A stretch of 64,000 nt of DNA. Origin: Prunus persica (taxonomy: Eukaryota > Streptophyta > Magnoliopsida > Rosales > Rosaceae). This document shows positions 11,010-22,980 of the stretch, one piece after another (the stretch's first letter is position 1; every line of letters begins with the position of its first letter). The translations under genes were made by a program, and so were the position numbers. The notes under the pieces were generated by a model. That model ran no database searches, was not told where the DNA came from, and saw nothing but the letters and a program-made list of their open reading frames with translations. The stretch covers positions 6,646,313 through 6,710,312 of the forward strand of contig NC_034010.1 of NCBI RefSeq assembly GCF_000346465.2. Reading direction: 5' to 3'.

Positions 11010-11573
11010 TCGAGGGGGTTCTTGAAGGCCAATCTCTGCGTCCCTCAGCTGCCCGGCCAAGGCTGTTCCTTCCACAGCGTCCTCACCAATACCTACAAGC
11101 TTACTTTCATGGAATCCCCTTCTGGCATTAAGGTAGCTTTTCCAGTTTTCTACGAATCTCTTTTTTCTTTTTCTTTTTTTACTTTCACATCTTGAAATTA
11201 AGAATTATGGTTTGATTGAATATGAAATATTTGCTGCTTCTGTTGGCAATTTTCTAGCATTATATCTATCGATTTAGGATCGGAAAGAAAGGCCTCTTCT
11301 ATCACTCAATTACATTCTTGAACTTGAATTTGTGCTTAGCTTCGAAATTTGGACATCCGTGGTTGTGTTTGTGTATACCAAATTGTCATACAATTAGATT
11401 CATTCTTAATGTGCTGCTGCTTTCTTACTCTTTGTTTTGTGTTTGTGCGTGCAGATTATCTTGGTTACTCATCCCAGTACCGGCGACTTGCGTGAATCTT
11501 TGAAGTACATTTACAATTTGTATGTGGAATCTGTCGTGAAGAACCCGCTCTACACTTCTGGAACTCCAATCAG
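11010..11573 (+). pseudogene. BET5: TRAPP complex subunit BET5 (TRAPPC1-like), 5'- and 3'-truncated fragment
   Basis: Two exons are recognisable: about 11010-11132, containing VPQLPGQGCSF and KLTFMESPSGIK, and 11455-11573, containing ILVTHPSTGDLRESLKYIY and KNPLYTSGTPIR. The 322-bp intron has GT and AG ends, so this is a genomic duplicate rather than a processed copy. BET5/TRAPPC1 is a small longin-type subunit of the TRAPP tethering complex in ER-Golgi traffic. The N-terminal half expected before the VPQLPGQG segment is missing; instead the exon abuts a CT-rich promoter-like leader without an in-frame ATG. I could not find the final short exon. The identification is from recalled family sequence and fairly firm; the pseudogene status is inference. 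Confidence 0.75.
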
Positions 11574-12632
11574 GTAACTGGTTCAGTTTCGATTATCGTA
11601 ATGTAGGAAATGATCAATCTTCATCTCATAGGTCATAAATAGATAGTCATGCCTACTACATGGATTAATATTATCAGTTTTATAATTCTCTGCTCACACT
11701 GCGTCCCATTTAGTGATAAACAAACTGTCTCCTTGCATGTTTTTTTGCACTATAACAAGCCTAATATTTGAACTAGTTTATCTCTTGGTTTAGAAGGCAT
11801 GTTTGATGCGTGTCATCTTATTGTTAGTATTTTGTAAACTCTGTTTGTTAGAACCTACCTACTTTTCTTTTTCTTGTATATATAGTTCTATTGAATTAGT
11901 TTACTGGTGGCTTATCCATCTTTGATCAGAGTTAAATATATAGTGAGTGGAGATATAGAAGAGTAGGATGTGGAAGTGTTTAAGACCAGGGGTAGTATTC
12001 AAGAGGATACCTGCTCTGCCCCTTAAGATCTCAACCAATTCCAACTTAATACCTCAGGTTCGCTTCTCTTAGCTTTCTGGGATTCTTCTTTTATTGTTTT
12101 TCTTTTCTTCATGTTTTGCTTTGCGTTTGTGGGTTGTAGTCTATATGTAACATAAAACTTTGATTTCCCTTCAAAGTGAGGTATATTACATAGGATTGAC
12201 ATGGATGTGCCATTCTTAACTGTTCATTATTTGCAGGGGTAGCTTCTGAAGTTAGATGTAGTTGGTGTATCTTGTGAATGAGCTCAAGTTTAATATTCGT
12301 GTTATACATCTGTTAGTGATGGTGTTTTATGGAAATATATATTAAGGAATAGGTAAATGTAAGACTCGTTTATTTGGCTTAATGTTTCTTCTTCTTCTTT
12401 CATTGTTACAAAGTTCCATGCATATCTGGTGTGTGTACCACACCATTGCATGCCACTTCTTCCCAATTGATTGCAAGTGATCTTTCCTGTTCCTGTTGTA
12501 AAAACCCTTCTCTTCCCTGGAGCTGTTGCAAATGGTGCACCATGGTTAGTTACAGGGAAATTGCACCAATAATGTGATTACTTAAAAACTTGTATTGGAT
12601 TATTTGGAAACTAAAAATTAAACTTAGAGGAC
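11574..12632. other. Non-coding spacer after BET5 fragment
   Basis: AT-rich DNA without a supported gene. A remnant of the last BET5 exon could be hidden here, but I could not recognise one. Confidence 0.5.
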
Positions 12633-12905
12633 TATTCAAGTTTGTAGAAACAACTCACAAGAAACACTGAAAAACTTAAATGATACAAGGGTATTAGGCA
12701 AGGACTTACAGGTGGAGTATATCCAGGTAAATTTTGCGAGTGAGCAATCACAAAATAACCAGATCCTCTAAGCTTAATGTCCGTATATAGAAGGAACCTA
12801 GCCTAGGGAGACAACATTGCACGTTTAACAGAATTGAAACACAATTAAATTAATCACGCTTGTGACTATCTGTTTTGATAAACATCAAATTTTGTCTTCT
12901 TTGAA

Positions 12906-12939
<34 letters not shown>

Positions 12940-13332
12940 ATTTCTCTGTTCCTGACATGAACACATAAGAAATCCAAAAATAGGAGGACAGGTATAGTAT
13001 TTAGCCATGTGTAAAGGATGCGCTCCAAGTATTTCTGGCTTTGAGCTTGCTGAAAAAAAGATACATCTGACATAGTTCTTAGGCAATCGACAGCAATCTA
13101 AAAGGGATAAAAAAGTAATTGTCAAAATCACGAAGCACGAATTACACTCAGCAGGTAGGCATTGTGGATGAAAAAGATAACCAGAGATGTTGGCTGATTC
13201 AATCAAAACTAACCAGAGATGTTAGTATTCTCAAGGAAACATAATGAAAACCAAAGAAGATATCAATTCCAGAAATTACCCTAATAAAAAACTTCCTTCT
13301 ACCTACAACTAACGATCCCGCAATACCATATG
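12633..13332. repeat. 0.7-kb direct repeat, first copy, with (GT)n
   Basis: This block matches 15391-16086 with small indels. It contains a (GT)n run at about 12908-12937 that is collapsed in the second copy. On the - strand short exon-like stretches occur, such as GYFVIAHSQNLPGY followed by a GTAAGT-type donor at about 12710, so the unit may derive from part of an unidentified gene. Confidence 0.85.
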
Positions 13333-14117
13333 ATGGAAGATCTTTGTTTTGTTTCCACAAGTTTCAATCAACAACACCTACAGATGACATTCCGAACCAC
13401 ACAATTACCATTTTGAGCCATCATTGACATTTGAAAAACTGAAGGAGAGCTGGCTCCCCAGATAATTTATTGGAAGAAGAATGACAACCTTAACAATCCC
13501 AGCAAAGCCAAATACTCTCAAACTGCATAAAAACAAACAAACAAAAAAGCCTCAAATATGCACTTGGAAATTTTAGGGTTAGGTAAATCAATTAATGAAG
13601 AGAAGTTCAATGCTTTAATTGGAGGCCTGCTTTCATTGTCCTCTGTCATGGCTAGTCCCTATATTTGAGAAACGCAGAGTTAAGAGTCTTTATATAAGTT
13701 TCAGTACACTACAAATTTGACTTCTTTATGACTTCACCATGAGTATTGTTTGAAAATGGTTAACAGGGAACAAATCAAAGATGCAGACGAAGAACATAAA
13801 AATGAAAATGGGTTTCAGAATCAGTATGCAATAGATACCAAAAGAAACACACACATATTCAAAAGCTCACAAAATGATTTCAATAAAAACAGAAACGCAA
13901 AGGTCCAAATGTAATCAGAACAGAAAGGTTATAAATAAATACATACCTGGATGCCCCGTTTCAACGATCCGAGACAAGAACCCGATAGCCCATTGCGGCA
14001 ACAACGGACATTTTGGAACTGATCCACATCGAGCTTCTTTCTGCGTTGGATTTGTAAGACGAGATAACCCTACGTAGGGGATAAAGATTGAGTTTTTTTT
14101 ATAGGGAAATTGACACA
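13333..14117. other. Non-coding spacer
   Basis: No supported gene. On the - strand at about 13950-14080 an open stretch ends in a good donor (CATCCAG/GTATGT). It could be a first exon driven by the inverted promoter-like block at 14118-14320, but I do not recognise the product and downstream exons are unclear. Confidence 0.4.
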
Positions 14118-14208
14118 GAGGTGGGTTTCGCGAGAGAGGGAGAAACAGAGTGGTGGTGGAGGTGGAGCGACGATGGAGAGAGAAAGCGCTGAGGGAGGAA
14201 GAGAGAAC

Positions 14209-14251
<43 letters not shown>

Positions 14252-14320
14252 AATGAGGGCAATCAGTGGGCAAGAAGTATCTATTTATATGAAGGGTAGT
14301 TTGGTATTTTCAGGTGCCCA
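14118..14320 (-). repeat. Promoter-like sequence, - copy of inverted pair, with (GA)n
   Basis: Reverse complement of 10758-10945: the same TATA-like element (TATAAATAGATA on the - strand), the GCCCACTGATTGCCCTCA block and a CT/GA microsatellite (about 14213-14248). The two arms are about 3.2 kb apart and face each other. Confidence 0.75.
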
Positions 14321-15390
14321 TGTGATTATATCAGATTAAAATTTGTAAAGTGATTATATGAGAATAAGGGTTTGCAAAATGATTATTTGAGACAATTCCC
14401 TTGTAACTTCCTCTGTCCTTTCACATTATTTGTTGGCACGATGGTTGTCTCTTTTCTTTTCACTACGAGTTGTGAAAGATTTTAATGTCCTTTTTTGGTT
14501 CTGTATTGAACTTTATTCCTTTACTTTTTTTGACACAGTAGAATTTTAATGCCCACAAAATCATTACCGTGTTCCCTGCTAGCTCACTCACTCAATGAAC
14601 TATTGAAGCGGGAAGGGAGGACCCCCAATAAAACTACAAAATTCGATAACAAAAAGAAAAAGTAAAGGTAATGCCCGTCAAAAGAAAAAGTAAGGCATCT
14701 TAAAAAGTAAAGGAAATATCACCGTTTGATCACTTGCAGTTGCAATGGATTTTCTTCACCAAAATTCGTGTAGACTATCTAAACACAAAGCTAATTTTCC
14801 GTTTTTTTATTTATCATAAGGGCCTTTGCAAAGAATCTTTTCAACATTTTTCCGCCGTGTGGATTCGGTGTGTATATTGTCATGTGAATTTTCATATCAT
14901 TTCTTGCCATGGTGGTTTTTGTTTTCTTTTTTCGTGGAAAAAACGGATAGGTGAAAAGAAAAGCAATTGACTTGTGTAATATATATATATTTTCTCTGAG
15001 TACCTACTTTTTCATAATGTACCTATTCATCTTGTAGCAAAAAGCGTGTTACCGACTCCTTACGCTTGAAGGTGCAAATGAAATTTCTCTTCATGAGGTG
15101 AATCCAGTCAATGAAGGCTAAATAATTGTGAAGAGATGTTAGTCAAAAAGAAAAAAGCATCATCATGAATTGATGAAAAAAAGCTGTTGTGCCTAAGAAA
15201 GGTTCTTTTCCGTAACCTTTACCATTTACTATTATGGCTCTCACATGCACTTCGAAGACTTTGATCACAAGACTAGGAGTGTGCCTCTTTTTTTTATTTT
15301 TGTGGATGTTCAATTTCTAACATGTTAAATCATGTTACACAGTAATTAGCCACTGCTTAAAGACATTGATATGCCTTTGCTTTGAATTAT
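14321..15390. other. Non-coding spacer
   Basis: AT-rich sequence with no gene, RNA or recognisable element seen. Short open frames lack support. Confidence 0.5.
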
Positions 15391-16086
15391 TATTCAAGTT
15401 TGTAGAAACAACTCACGAGAAACACTGAAAATCTTAAAAGATACAAGTGTATTAGGCAAGGACTTACAGGTGGAGTATATCCAGGTAAATTTTGCGAGTG
15501 AGCAATCACGAAATCACCAGATCTTCTAAGCTTAATGTCCATATATATATAGAAGGAACCTAGCCTAGCGAGACAACGTTGCACGTTTAACAGAATTGAA
15601 ACACAATTAAATTACTCACGCTTGTGACTATCTGTTCTGATAAACATCAAATTTTATCTTCCTTCTTTGAAATGTGTATGTTTGAATATTTCTCTGTTCC
15701 TGACAGGTATAGTATTTAGCCATGTGTAAAGGATGCGCTCTAAGGATTTCTGGATTTGAGCTTGATGAAAAAAAGATATATCTGACACAGTTCTTAGGCA
15801 ATCGACAGCAATCTAAAAGGGATAAAAAGGTAATTGTCAAAATCACGAAGCACGAATTACACTAAGCAAGCAGGTAGGCATTGTGGATAAAAAAGATAAC
15901 CAGAGATGTTGGCTGATTCAATCAAAACAAACGGATGATCTAAATCAAATAAAAGACACTGAAAACCCATTAGTATTCTCAAGGAAATATAATGAAAACC
16001 AAAGAAGATATCAATTCCAGAAATTACCCTACTAAAAAACTTCCTTCTACCTATCATGGAACTCACGATCCCACAATACCATATGA
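15391..16086. repeat. 0.7-kb direct repeat, second copy
   Basis: Matches 12633-13332 at a distance of about 2.76 kb in the same orientation. The (GT)n run is reduced and several small indels are present. The - strand again shows the exon-like GDFVIAHSQNLPGYTPP stretch followed by a donor site. Confidence 0.85.
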
Positions 16087-16323
16087 CATTGGGGCACTAA
16101 ATTGTTGGAGATTGATCAAATGCAAAACCAAATGACATTGGAATCAACATCCATCCACATTCAGATGATGATATCATGGCATGGAAATGGAAGATGTGAG
16201 CTTTGCTGGTGCAGCTGAGAACATAAGGTCCATATTGATCAAGCAGACAATGGAAATCAAAATATAACATATCTGTAAACGACAACATAAGAGTTGTTCA
16301 TCCTTCTCCAATTTTATCATCTA

Positions 16324-16827
16324 TGTTTACACCATAGTGAACCGAGCAGACCCAGCATCAAAGCGACTAGCACCAAGGCAGCCACGCCTTCTTCCTTGCC
16401 GAAGGAAGACACACTTTGAGGTGCCAGACACCTGCCGAAGCTCCCAATTGCCAAACCTAATCTCCAGGACACGTGTCGCCACCACGACGACTTGCACAAA
16501 GTCACACATTGAAACTTTGTGCAAACCTCCTACTTTCACCTCCCTATAAATAGGGAACAGTACCCAAGTAAAAAGAGTAACTACTTTCTCACTTTTACTG
16601 TTATTCTGCCAAAGTTACCACTTATAGCTGACTTAAGCATCGGAGAGCATTCGGCCGGCACCACACCGATGTCCGAAGCTTAACAATTGCTTCTCCCATT
16701 TTGTCTTCTGCAGGTCCCCCACCAGCCTATTTCACAAAGGGCCTTAGCCCTCTTCTCTATTGAAGATTCCACACACCTCATCACTAAGTTGGACTCAATA
16801 TTGACCGAGCCATTTTGAGCATCAACA
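16324..16827 (+). repeat. 5' LTR
   Basis: Starts TGTTTACACCATAG and ends GAGCATCAACA. The putative promoter TATAAAT is at 16545-16551. It differs from the 3' LTR mainly by transitions and a short indel near 16595. Confidence 0.95.
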
Positions 16828-16830
16828 GTT

Positions 16831-16848
16831 TGGCACCGTCTGTGGGAA
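16831..16848 (+). promoter_or_regulatory. Primer binding site
   Basis: TGGCACCGTCTGTGGGAA begins 3 bp after the 5' LTR. It has the TGGCxCCG start typical of plant Ty3 tRNA-primer sites, with A in place of the usual G at the fifth position. The matching tRNA was not determined. Confidence 0.7.
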
Positions 16849-16938
16849 TCGACACCAAAATCCCCTCTTTCTCTATCAGCCCAGCTGGCTCCTTCACCCA
16901 TCAGGCCTCGTCGCCTCTTTTTCACCCCACACTCTGCT

Positions 16939-18870
16939 ATGCCGACCAGGAAACCTTCGAGAGATGCCACTCTCCAAGCAGAAGTGGAGCGCCTCTGCGA
17001 TAGTATTACTAAAATGTCGGAGAAATACGAGCATCTTCATTGTAGGAATGTTGAGCTAGAGCATGACTATCATGCTCTAAAGAGGAACTAGGAGAGGACT
17101 CACACCCAGGATGCCCAACAAGACCTCACCCAGAATGTTGGGCATACCCAACCAAATCAGCTAGTACATTCCAGCCACAGTGCCCCGGCCCAATCTAGGC
17201 TCCGCAAGGGCAAAGGCCACCTTCAGCCAGAGTTAACCCAGTCGCGACTCGTTTGCATTTCCCCGCCGAAGGACCTGCCTCATGAACCAGTCAGGATCTA
17301 CAGAGATTGCAGGGAACACATCTCGGATCGTCAACCAGAGCCGATCCCTATTCCTGTTAACCTCGAAGACCCACAGGTGACACACCTGGGGCCCCAACCA
17401 GGGCCCGCCTGCTTACCCGACGATGAAGGCGTAGGGAAATCGGATAGCTGGGAAATTTATAATTCAGAAGCTTGGCCACCTTACCACATCGAGGCCTTGG
17501 AAGATTGGGAACATTCCCCAGCCCCTGTCTGCCCACCCCGCAGGCCTTTAGCACCCGAGACTCTCCTTCACGCCTACCCGGCCATGAGGCTTCTCTTTGA
17601 AAAGGTACGGCGTCTGGAGAGCGAACAACATCGCAGCCATCAACCCCTCTGGGCAAAACCACGACCGGGGCCCTTTACTGAACGTATCCTCCACTATCAC
17701 CAGGAGAAAGATATCCAGCCGCTCCGCATCGCCTTCTACACTAGCACGGAGGACCCTCTCACCCATATCCACTCCTTCCAGTATGCCCTTGGGTGCAAAG
17801 GCCTCACTGACGAAGGCATGTGCCTCCTCTTCCCTTCCACCCTCAGCAGCGCGGCCCTAAACTGATTCTATAGACTCCACCCCCGCACCATCAACTCGTT
17901 CGACAGTCTCAAGCACACATCCAGACTAATCGCCTATACTCCGCCGACGACTTGTATATGTTTCAGCAAGCTGAGGACAAACCCCTTTGGGAATATGCAG
18001 CCCGGTTCAGTCACGAATACTCCCGCTGCCTAGAGACTAACGATCGCGCTGTCTTCGGGGCTTTTAAGAGTGGCCTCCGCGAGTCCAACTTTCGCTACCT
18101 GATTCATAGGAACAGTTGGAACACATATACAGAGCTAATGAAGCAGGCAGCGGTCCATGCGAAGGCTGAATACTTCATTTCCAAGCGTGGCCCAGCCAAC
18201 CTGGCGCGTAACACTTTCGCCGATCATCCACCTGCTTCAGTACCTGCTTCAGCCCTACCTCAGCATTCTACCCCCACCCCAAGTACCAGGGTACCCAACA
18301 ACCAAAACGGAAGGATAGCTACCAACACCCCTTCAGCAATAACAAACGTGGCAGACATGGCAACCACCACCAATCTAGTGGAGGCAACCCTCCCAAGACA
18401 ACTGATCGGGCCCTACTTCCCTTCACACCCAGGCCCAGGTTCGAGGTTTTTACCACCCTCAACACCACCTATGAGAACGTCCTGCGTGAAGCTCCTATCA
18501 TCCCCAAGCCACTTCCCCGGAGACCATCCGGCAAGCCTATGCCAAACACGGGTGTCTTCTGCCGCTTTCATCAATTCAGCGGCCATGACACCGAATCTTG
18601 TGTTGCGTTGCGCAACATAATTGAAGGGCTCATCCGTGAGGGAAAGCTGGACAACTATGTGCACAACTTACCACCCCCGCCTAACCCTCACCAACGACAT
18701 ATCAACATGATCTCCACCATCAGTGGTGGTCCTACCCTGGCTGGCACCTTCAACAACTCCATCAAACATTATGTCCGCTCCACCTATGCGCACCAGGTCT
18801 TCAGCACCAAGCAGGGACGCTTGACGAAGACCCAAAAGTCTGGCTGGGGCCCCATTACCTTCTGCAAGTA
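16939..18870 (+). pseudogene. Retrotransposon gag, broken
   Basis: The frame opens at ATG 16939 (MPTRKPSRDATLQ). It runs through an N-terminal coiled-coil-like segment and a Pro-rich stretch, then into a retrotransposon gag core with DPLTHIHSFQ (about 17755) and, after breaks, EYAARFSHEYSRC and LRESNFRYLI (about 17990-18100). Near 18590 a HDTESCVALRN segment resembles the conserved region ahead of protease in this lineage. Breaks: TAG at 17089, TGA at about 17863 (Trp expected), a frameshift near 17915 and TAG at 18868. No CCHC knuckle was identified with confidence. Confidence 0.85.
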
Positions 18871-19200
18871 GGAGGAGCGTGGTGTTATGCTCCTCCATGA
18901 TGATGCACTCATTATCCGTGCGGACATTTCTAATTTCGACGTTGGGCATATCTTGGTGGACACTGGCAGCTCGGTCAATGTGATGTTTGATGACGCTTTC
19001 AATGAGCTACAGGTCCCGTCTCACTTACTCGACCGAAGCATCACAACCCTTGTGAGCTTCTCAGGTGATGTGGTCCAGCCCATTAGCAGCATTCATCTCC
19101 CTATATCTATTGGGGTTGCACCCCAGCAGGCGACGATCACTACCCCCTTCCTTATCGTTAACTGTCCCACAGCTTACAACGTTATCCTTGGACGCCCGCC
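18871..19200 (+). pseudogene. Retroviral-type aspartic protease region
   Basis: Contains LVDTGSSVNVMF, with the DTG active-site triad of a Ty3 protease, at about 18953-18990, followed by the YNVILGRP segment near 19180. A single-base deletion near 19193 shifts the frame. The protease is expected to mature the gag-pol polyprotein in virus-like particles; this copy is broken. Confidence 0.85.
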
Positions 19201-20996
19201 TTGGCCCAAATGAGGGCTTTTATTCCCACATATATGTTGTTGCTGAAGTTCCCTACGCCTAATGGCACAGGCACGGTGCTCGGCGACCAACTCAGCACCC
19301 AAAGCTGCTATGCTTCAGCAGTCAAATCTACCAATCGCCAACATAAGAGTAAGGCCCTTGCAGTAACCAAGGCTTCCGCCCCTCCTCAAGCTGGCACAGA
19401 ACGACCTGAGGACCCAAGGGAGGAGTCTGTCACACAACAGGCATAACCTGTGGAAGACCTAGAGCTTGTTACTCTTCATGACGATATCCCGGATCGACAA
19501 GTCCGGATTGGCACCTCCATCTCGCAAGAGCTCCGCTTTGACCTCATCGCCTTCCTCCGCCTCAACTCCGAAGTCTTCGTATGGTCCTACAATGACATGC
19601 CTGGCATATCACCAAACATCATATCCCATAGGCTCAGCGTCAATCTTGCCGTCCGACCCGTCCGACAGAAGCGTCGCGCTTACGACCCCGAGCGCTTTGA
19701 GGCCATCATGGCGGAGGTGGATCGATTGAGTAGTATCGGATTCATCAGGGAGGTTGACTATCCTACATGGCTGGCTAATGTAGTGATGGTCCGTAAACCA
19801 AGAAAGGGCTAGCGCATGTGTGTAGATTACACTAACCTTAATCGGGCCTGCCCAAAGGATAGCTTCCTCCTACCCCGCATTGACCAGCTGGTCGACGCCA
19901 CAGCTGGCCACGCCCTCCTTAGCTTCATGGATGCTTACTCAGGTTACAACCAGATCTTCATGCACCCCGAAGATCAAGCCCACACCTCCTTCATTACGAA
20001 TCGTGGCCTCTACTGCTATAAGGTGATGCCCTTCGGCCTTAAGAACGCCGGGGCTACTTATCAGCGTCTAGTGAACAGCCTCTTCGCCCCACTGATTGGC
20101 AACACCATGGAAGTATACGTTGATGACATGCTGGTCAAGAGTCGCACAGCTGACAAACATATCCCTAACCTCTCTGCCATGTTCACCATCTTGAAGCAGT
20201 ACAAAATGAGGCTCAACCCCACCAAATGTGCATTCAGGGTGGCTTCCGGCAAATTCCTTGGCTTCATGATCAGCCAGAGGGGTATTGAGGCCAGTCCAGA
20301 AAAGATCCAGGCCATCTTAGACATGACAATACCTAAGACGGTCAAGGATATCCACGCCCTGACCAGATTTATCTCCAAGGCCACTGACCGCTGCGCCCCA
20401 TGCTTCAAGGCACTTAAGGGCAGCAAGCGAAGCATCACCTAGACTGCTGAATGTGACACGGCTTTCAGCTAGCTCAAGGAGTATATGGGCCGGGCCCCTT
20501 TATTGTCAACCTCTGAGCGCGAGACATCCTCGTGATTTATCTCTCTGTCTCAATTTCGGCAGTTAGCTCTGTGCTCATCCGACCAAGGGATAACGCGGAG
20601 CACCCAGTGCACTATGTTAGTAAAGCATTGCAGGATGCCGAGGTCCGGTACCCAAACATTGAAAAACTGGCGTTCGCCCTGGTCATCTCGGCTAGACGCC
20701 TCCGATCATATTTCCAAGCTCACATCATCCATGTCCTAACCAACCAACCGCTCCGACAAGTGTTGCAGAAACCAGAAACTTCTGGGAGGCTGGTTAAGTG
20801 GGCCATTGAACTTGGTGAGTTTGATATTCACTACAAACCCCGCCCAGCTACAAAGGGCCAGGCCGTCGCTGACTTCTTATCCGAATTCACGGAACCCCAA
20901 GCCTCAGCAGCTACCCAGCTCATAACCGAACCCAATCTCCCTCCAAGCCAAGACCATACCACCAGCAAAGGCACTTTTGACCTGACCCAGCCCTTA
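19201..20996 (+). pseudogene. Reverse transcriptase and RNase H region, broken
   Basis: RT motifs are RMCVDYTNLN (about 19813), DAYSGYNQI (19931), MPFGLKNAGATYQR (20026) and the catalytic YVDDMLVKS (about 20116). RNase H follows from about 20530, with HPVHYVSKAL, ALVISARRLR and HVLTNQPLRQVL. TAA at about 19444, TAG at 19810, 20440 and 20470, and a frameshift near 20525 interrupt the frame. All these stops are one transition away from Gln or Trp codons. The order RT then RNase H fits Ty3 elements. Confidence 0.9.
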
Positions 20997-22704
20997 TAGA
21001 CTTTATTTGTGGATGGCTCTTCTAATGCCCAAGGGTGTGGGACCGGCCTCGTTCTCATCTCCCCAAACAAGGTTGCCCTTGAGTACGCCCTCCGCTTCAA
21101 ATTCCAAGCCTCCAACAATGAGGCCGAATATGAAGCACTCTTAGCTGGCCTTCGACTAGCCAAAGAGATGGATGCTAAACAAATTCAGATATTCAGTGAC
21201 TCACAGCTCGTTGTCCATCAAGTCAACCAGGACTTCACGGCCAAGGATGCCTCTATGACAGCTTACCTCCAGCACACTCGGCACTTGCTTGCAACCTTCC
21301 ACGCTCATTCTATAAACCAGGTGCCACGCTCTGAGAACAGCCATGCTGATGCATTGGCCAGGTTAGGATCAGCCTTGGAGCAGGGCATAGGTCGCCACAT
21401 CCACATCGAATTCTTGGATCAGCCCAGCACACAAGCCCCACTCATATGTACCATTGATCACAGCCCTACATGGATGGACCCCATCCTTCAGTTTTTGCAG
21501 AACCAAACACTACTGGCTAATTCTACTGAGGCACGACGCGTTCGCTATCATTCTGCCCGATACCTGATCATTAACGGCTCCCTATACAAGCGGGGTTTCA
21601 GCCTTCCTTACCTCCGATGTCTGACTCCAGAGGAGGGTCATTATGTCATTCGGGAAATCCATGAAGGCATCTGCGACAACCACTCGGGCGCACGCTCACT
21701 GGCTCATAAGGCAATTCGTCAAAGATACTTCTGGCCTTCACTCCACATTGATGCCCAGGCCTTCACCCAAAAATGCGACAAGTGTCAGAGATTTGCCAAC
21801 ATTCCACAACTCCTGGCTGAACCATTGACAACCATGGTCAGTCCTTGGCCATTTGCCCAATGGGGACTGGACCTCATTGGACCAATGCCTGAGGGCAAGG
21901 GCTAAGTCAAATATGCAATTGCAGCCGTAGACTACTTCACCAAATGGGCTGAAGCCGAGCCTTAGCCACCATCACTGCGGCCCGCGTCGAAACCTTTGTG
22001 TGGCAAAATATCGTATGTCGCTTCGGCATCCCCAATCCATCGTCACAGACAATGACCGGTAATTTGACAATGCAAAATTCAAACAATTTTGTTTTAACCT
22101 CAAGATCCGTCTTTGCTTCGCCTCCCCAGCCCATCCTCAATCCAATGGCCAGGTCGAAGCCGTGAACAAAATTATCAAGAAGACCCTAAAGACAAAACTT
22201 GACAAAGCCAAGGGCTGCTGGCCAGAACTACTTCCGGAAGTTCTCTGGTCCTACCGCACCACATTCCGCACCTCCACAGGTAAAACGCCGTTCTCTCTAT
22301 CATTTGGTAACGAAGCCGTGGCACCAGTGGAGATTGGCTAGCCCGCATACCGAACCTCCGCTTACGATGCCAAGGCCAATGACGAGCAATTGGCCCTAAA
22401 CCTCGACTTCATTGACGAGCTTTGTGACCAATCCAGCATGCGCAATGTCGCGTACAAACAACGCATCGCCAAATACTACGACTCCTAAGTCAAGCCCCGT
22501 GCTTTCAAAATGGGGGATTGGGTCATGCGCAAGGTTTCCTTGGCTACCAAAAATCCTACTGAAGGTACCTTCGACCCTACATGGGAGGGTCCTTATGAGA
22601 TTATCAAAATCTACCGCCCCAGCACTTATCAGCTTCGTGATCACAAGGGCAAGACGTTGCCTCATCCTTGGAACGCTGATCACCTCAAGTACTACTACAA
22701 GTAA
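20997..22704 (+). pseudogene. Second RNase H and integrase region, broken
   Basis: From about 21006 there is a second RNase H domain: LFVDGSSNAQGCG, NNEAEYEALLAGL and QIFSDSQLVVHQV hold the D-E-D residues of the archaeal-like type. Integrase follows: an HHCC zinc-binding region (HEGICDNHSG...CDKCQRF, about 21655-21795), the core start GLDLIGPMP (about 21866), and the catalytic TDN and QVEAVNK segments (about 22045 and 22152). The C-terminal part ends at 22704 and shows no chromodomain. Breaks: TAG 20997, TAA 21903, a frameshift at about 21962, another near 22033, TAA near 22060, TAG 22339 and TAA 22486. Confidence 0.9.
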
Positions 22705-22980
22705 ACATATCTAGACCCTAGGACAATACTTTAGTCTTGAGCATTGACTATAAGTAAACTCTTGTACCTTCTGCCTTTCGGCACCTATTTAAATGAAACG
22801 CCTGACTCCGGCTAATTCCTATCCACTCACATGATTATCATTTTACTAGCACAACTGATATCACATAACAACAAGTCTCATATCATAAGCAAATCAAAAT
22901 ACCCTTGCTCCACGTAAGGCAAAATGTTCATACAAAGTGTTTTTAATAAACAGCTGGAATATATAAAGAAGGCAACGCCT
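22705..22980. other. Spacer between pol and the convergent antisense gene
   Basis: Short non-coding stretch where the sense pol frame and the antisense gene converge. It may contain the 3' end signals of the antisense transcript on the - strand. Confidence 0.5.

Noticed and set aside
10797..11131. Open frames rich in Ser and Leu across the CT-rich leader
   Set aside because: They are translations of a (CT)n microsatellite and leader; the only real coding similarity here is the BET5 frame after about 11010.
13915..14273. Ser/Leu-rich open frames on the - strand
   Set aside because: Translation of the inverted promoter-like block and its (GA)n run. The exon-like end near 13960 could not be tied to a known protein.
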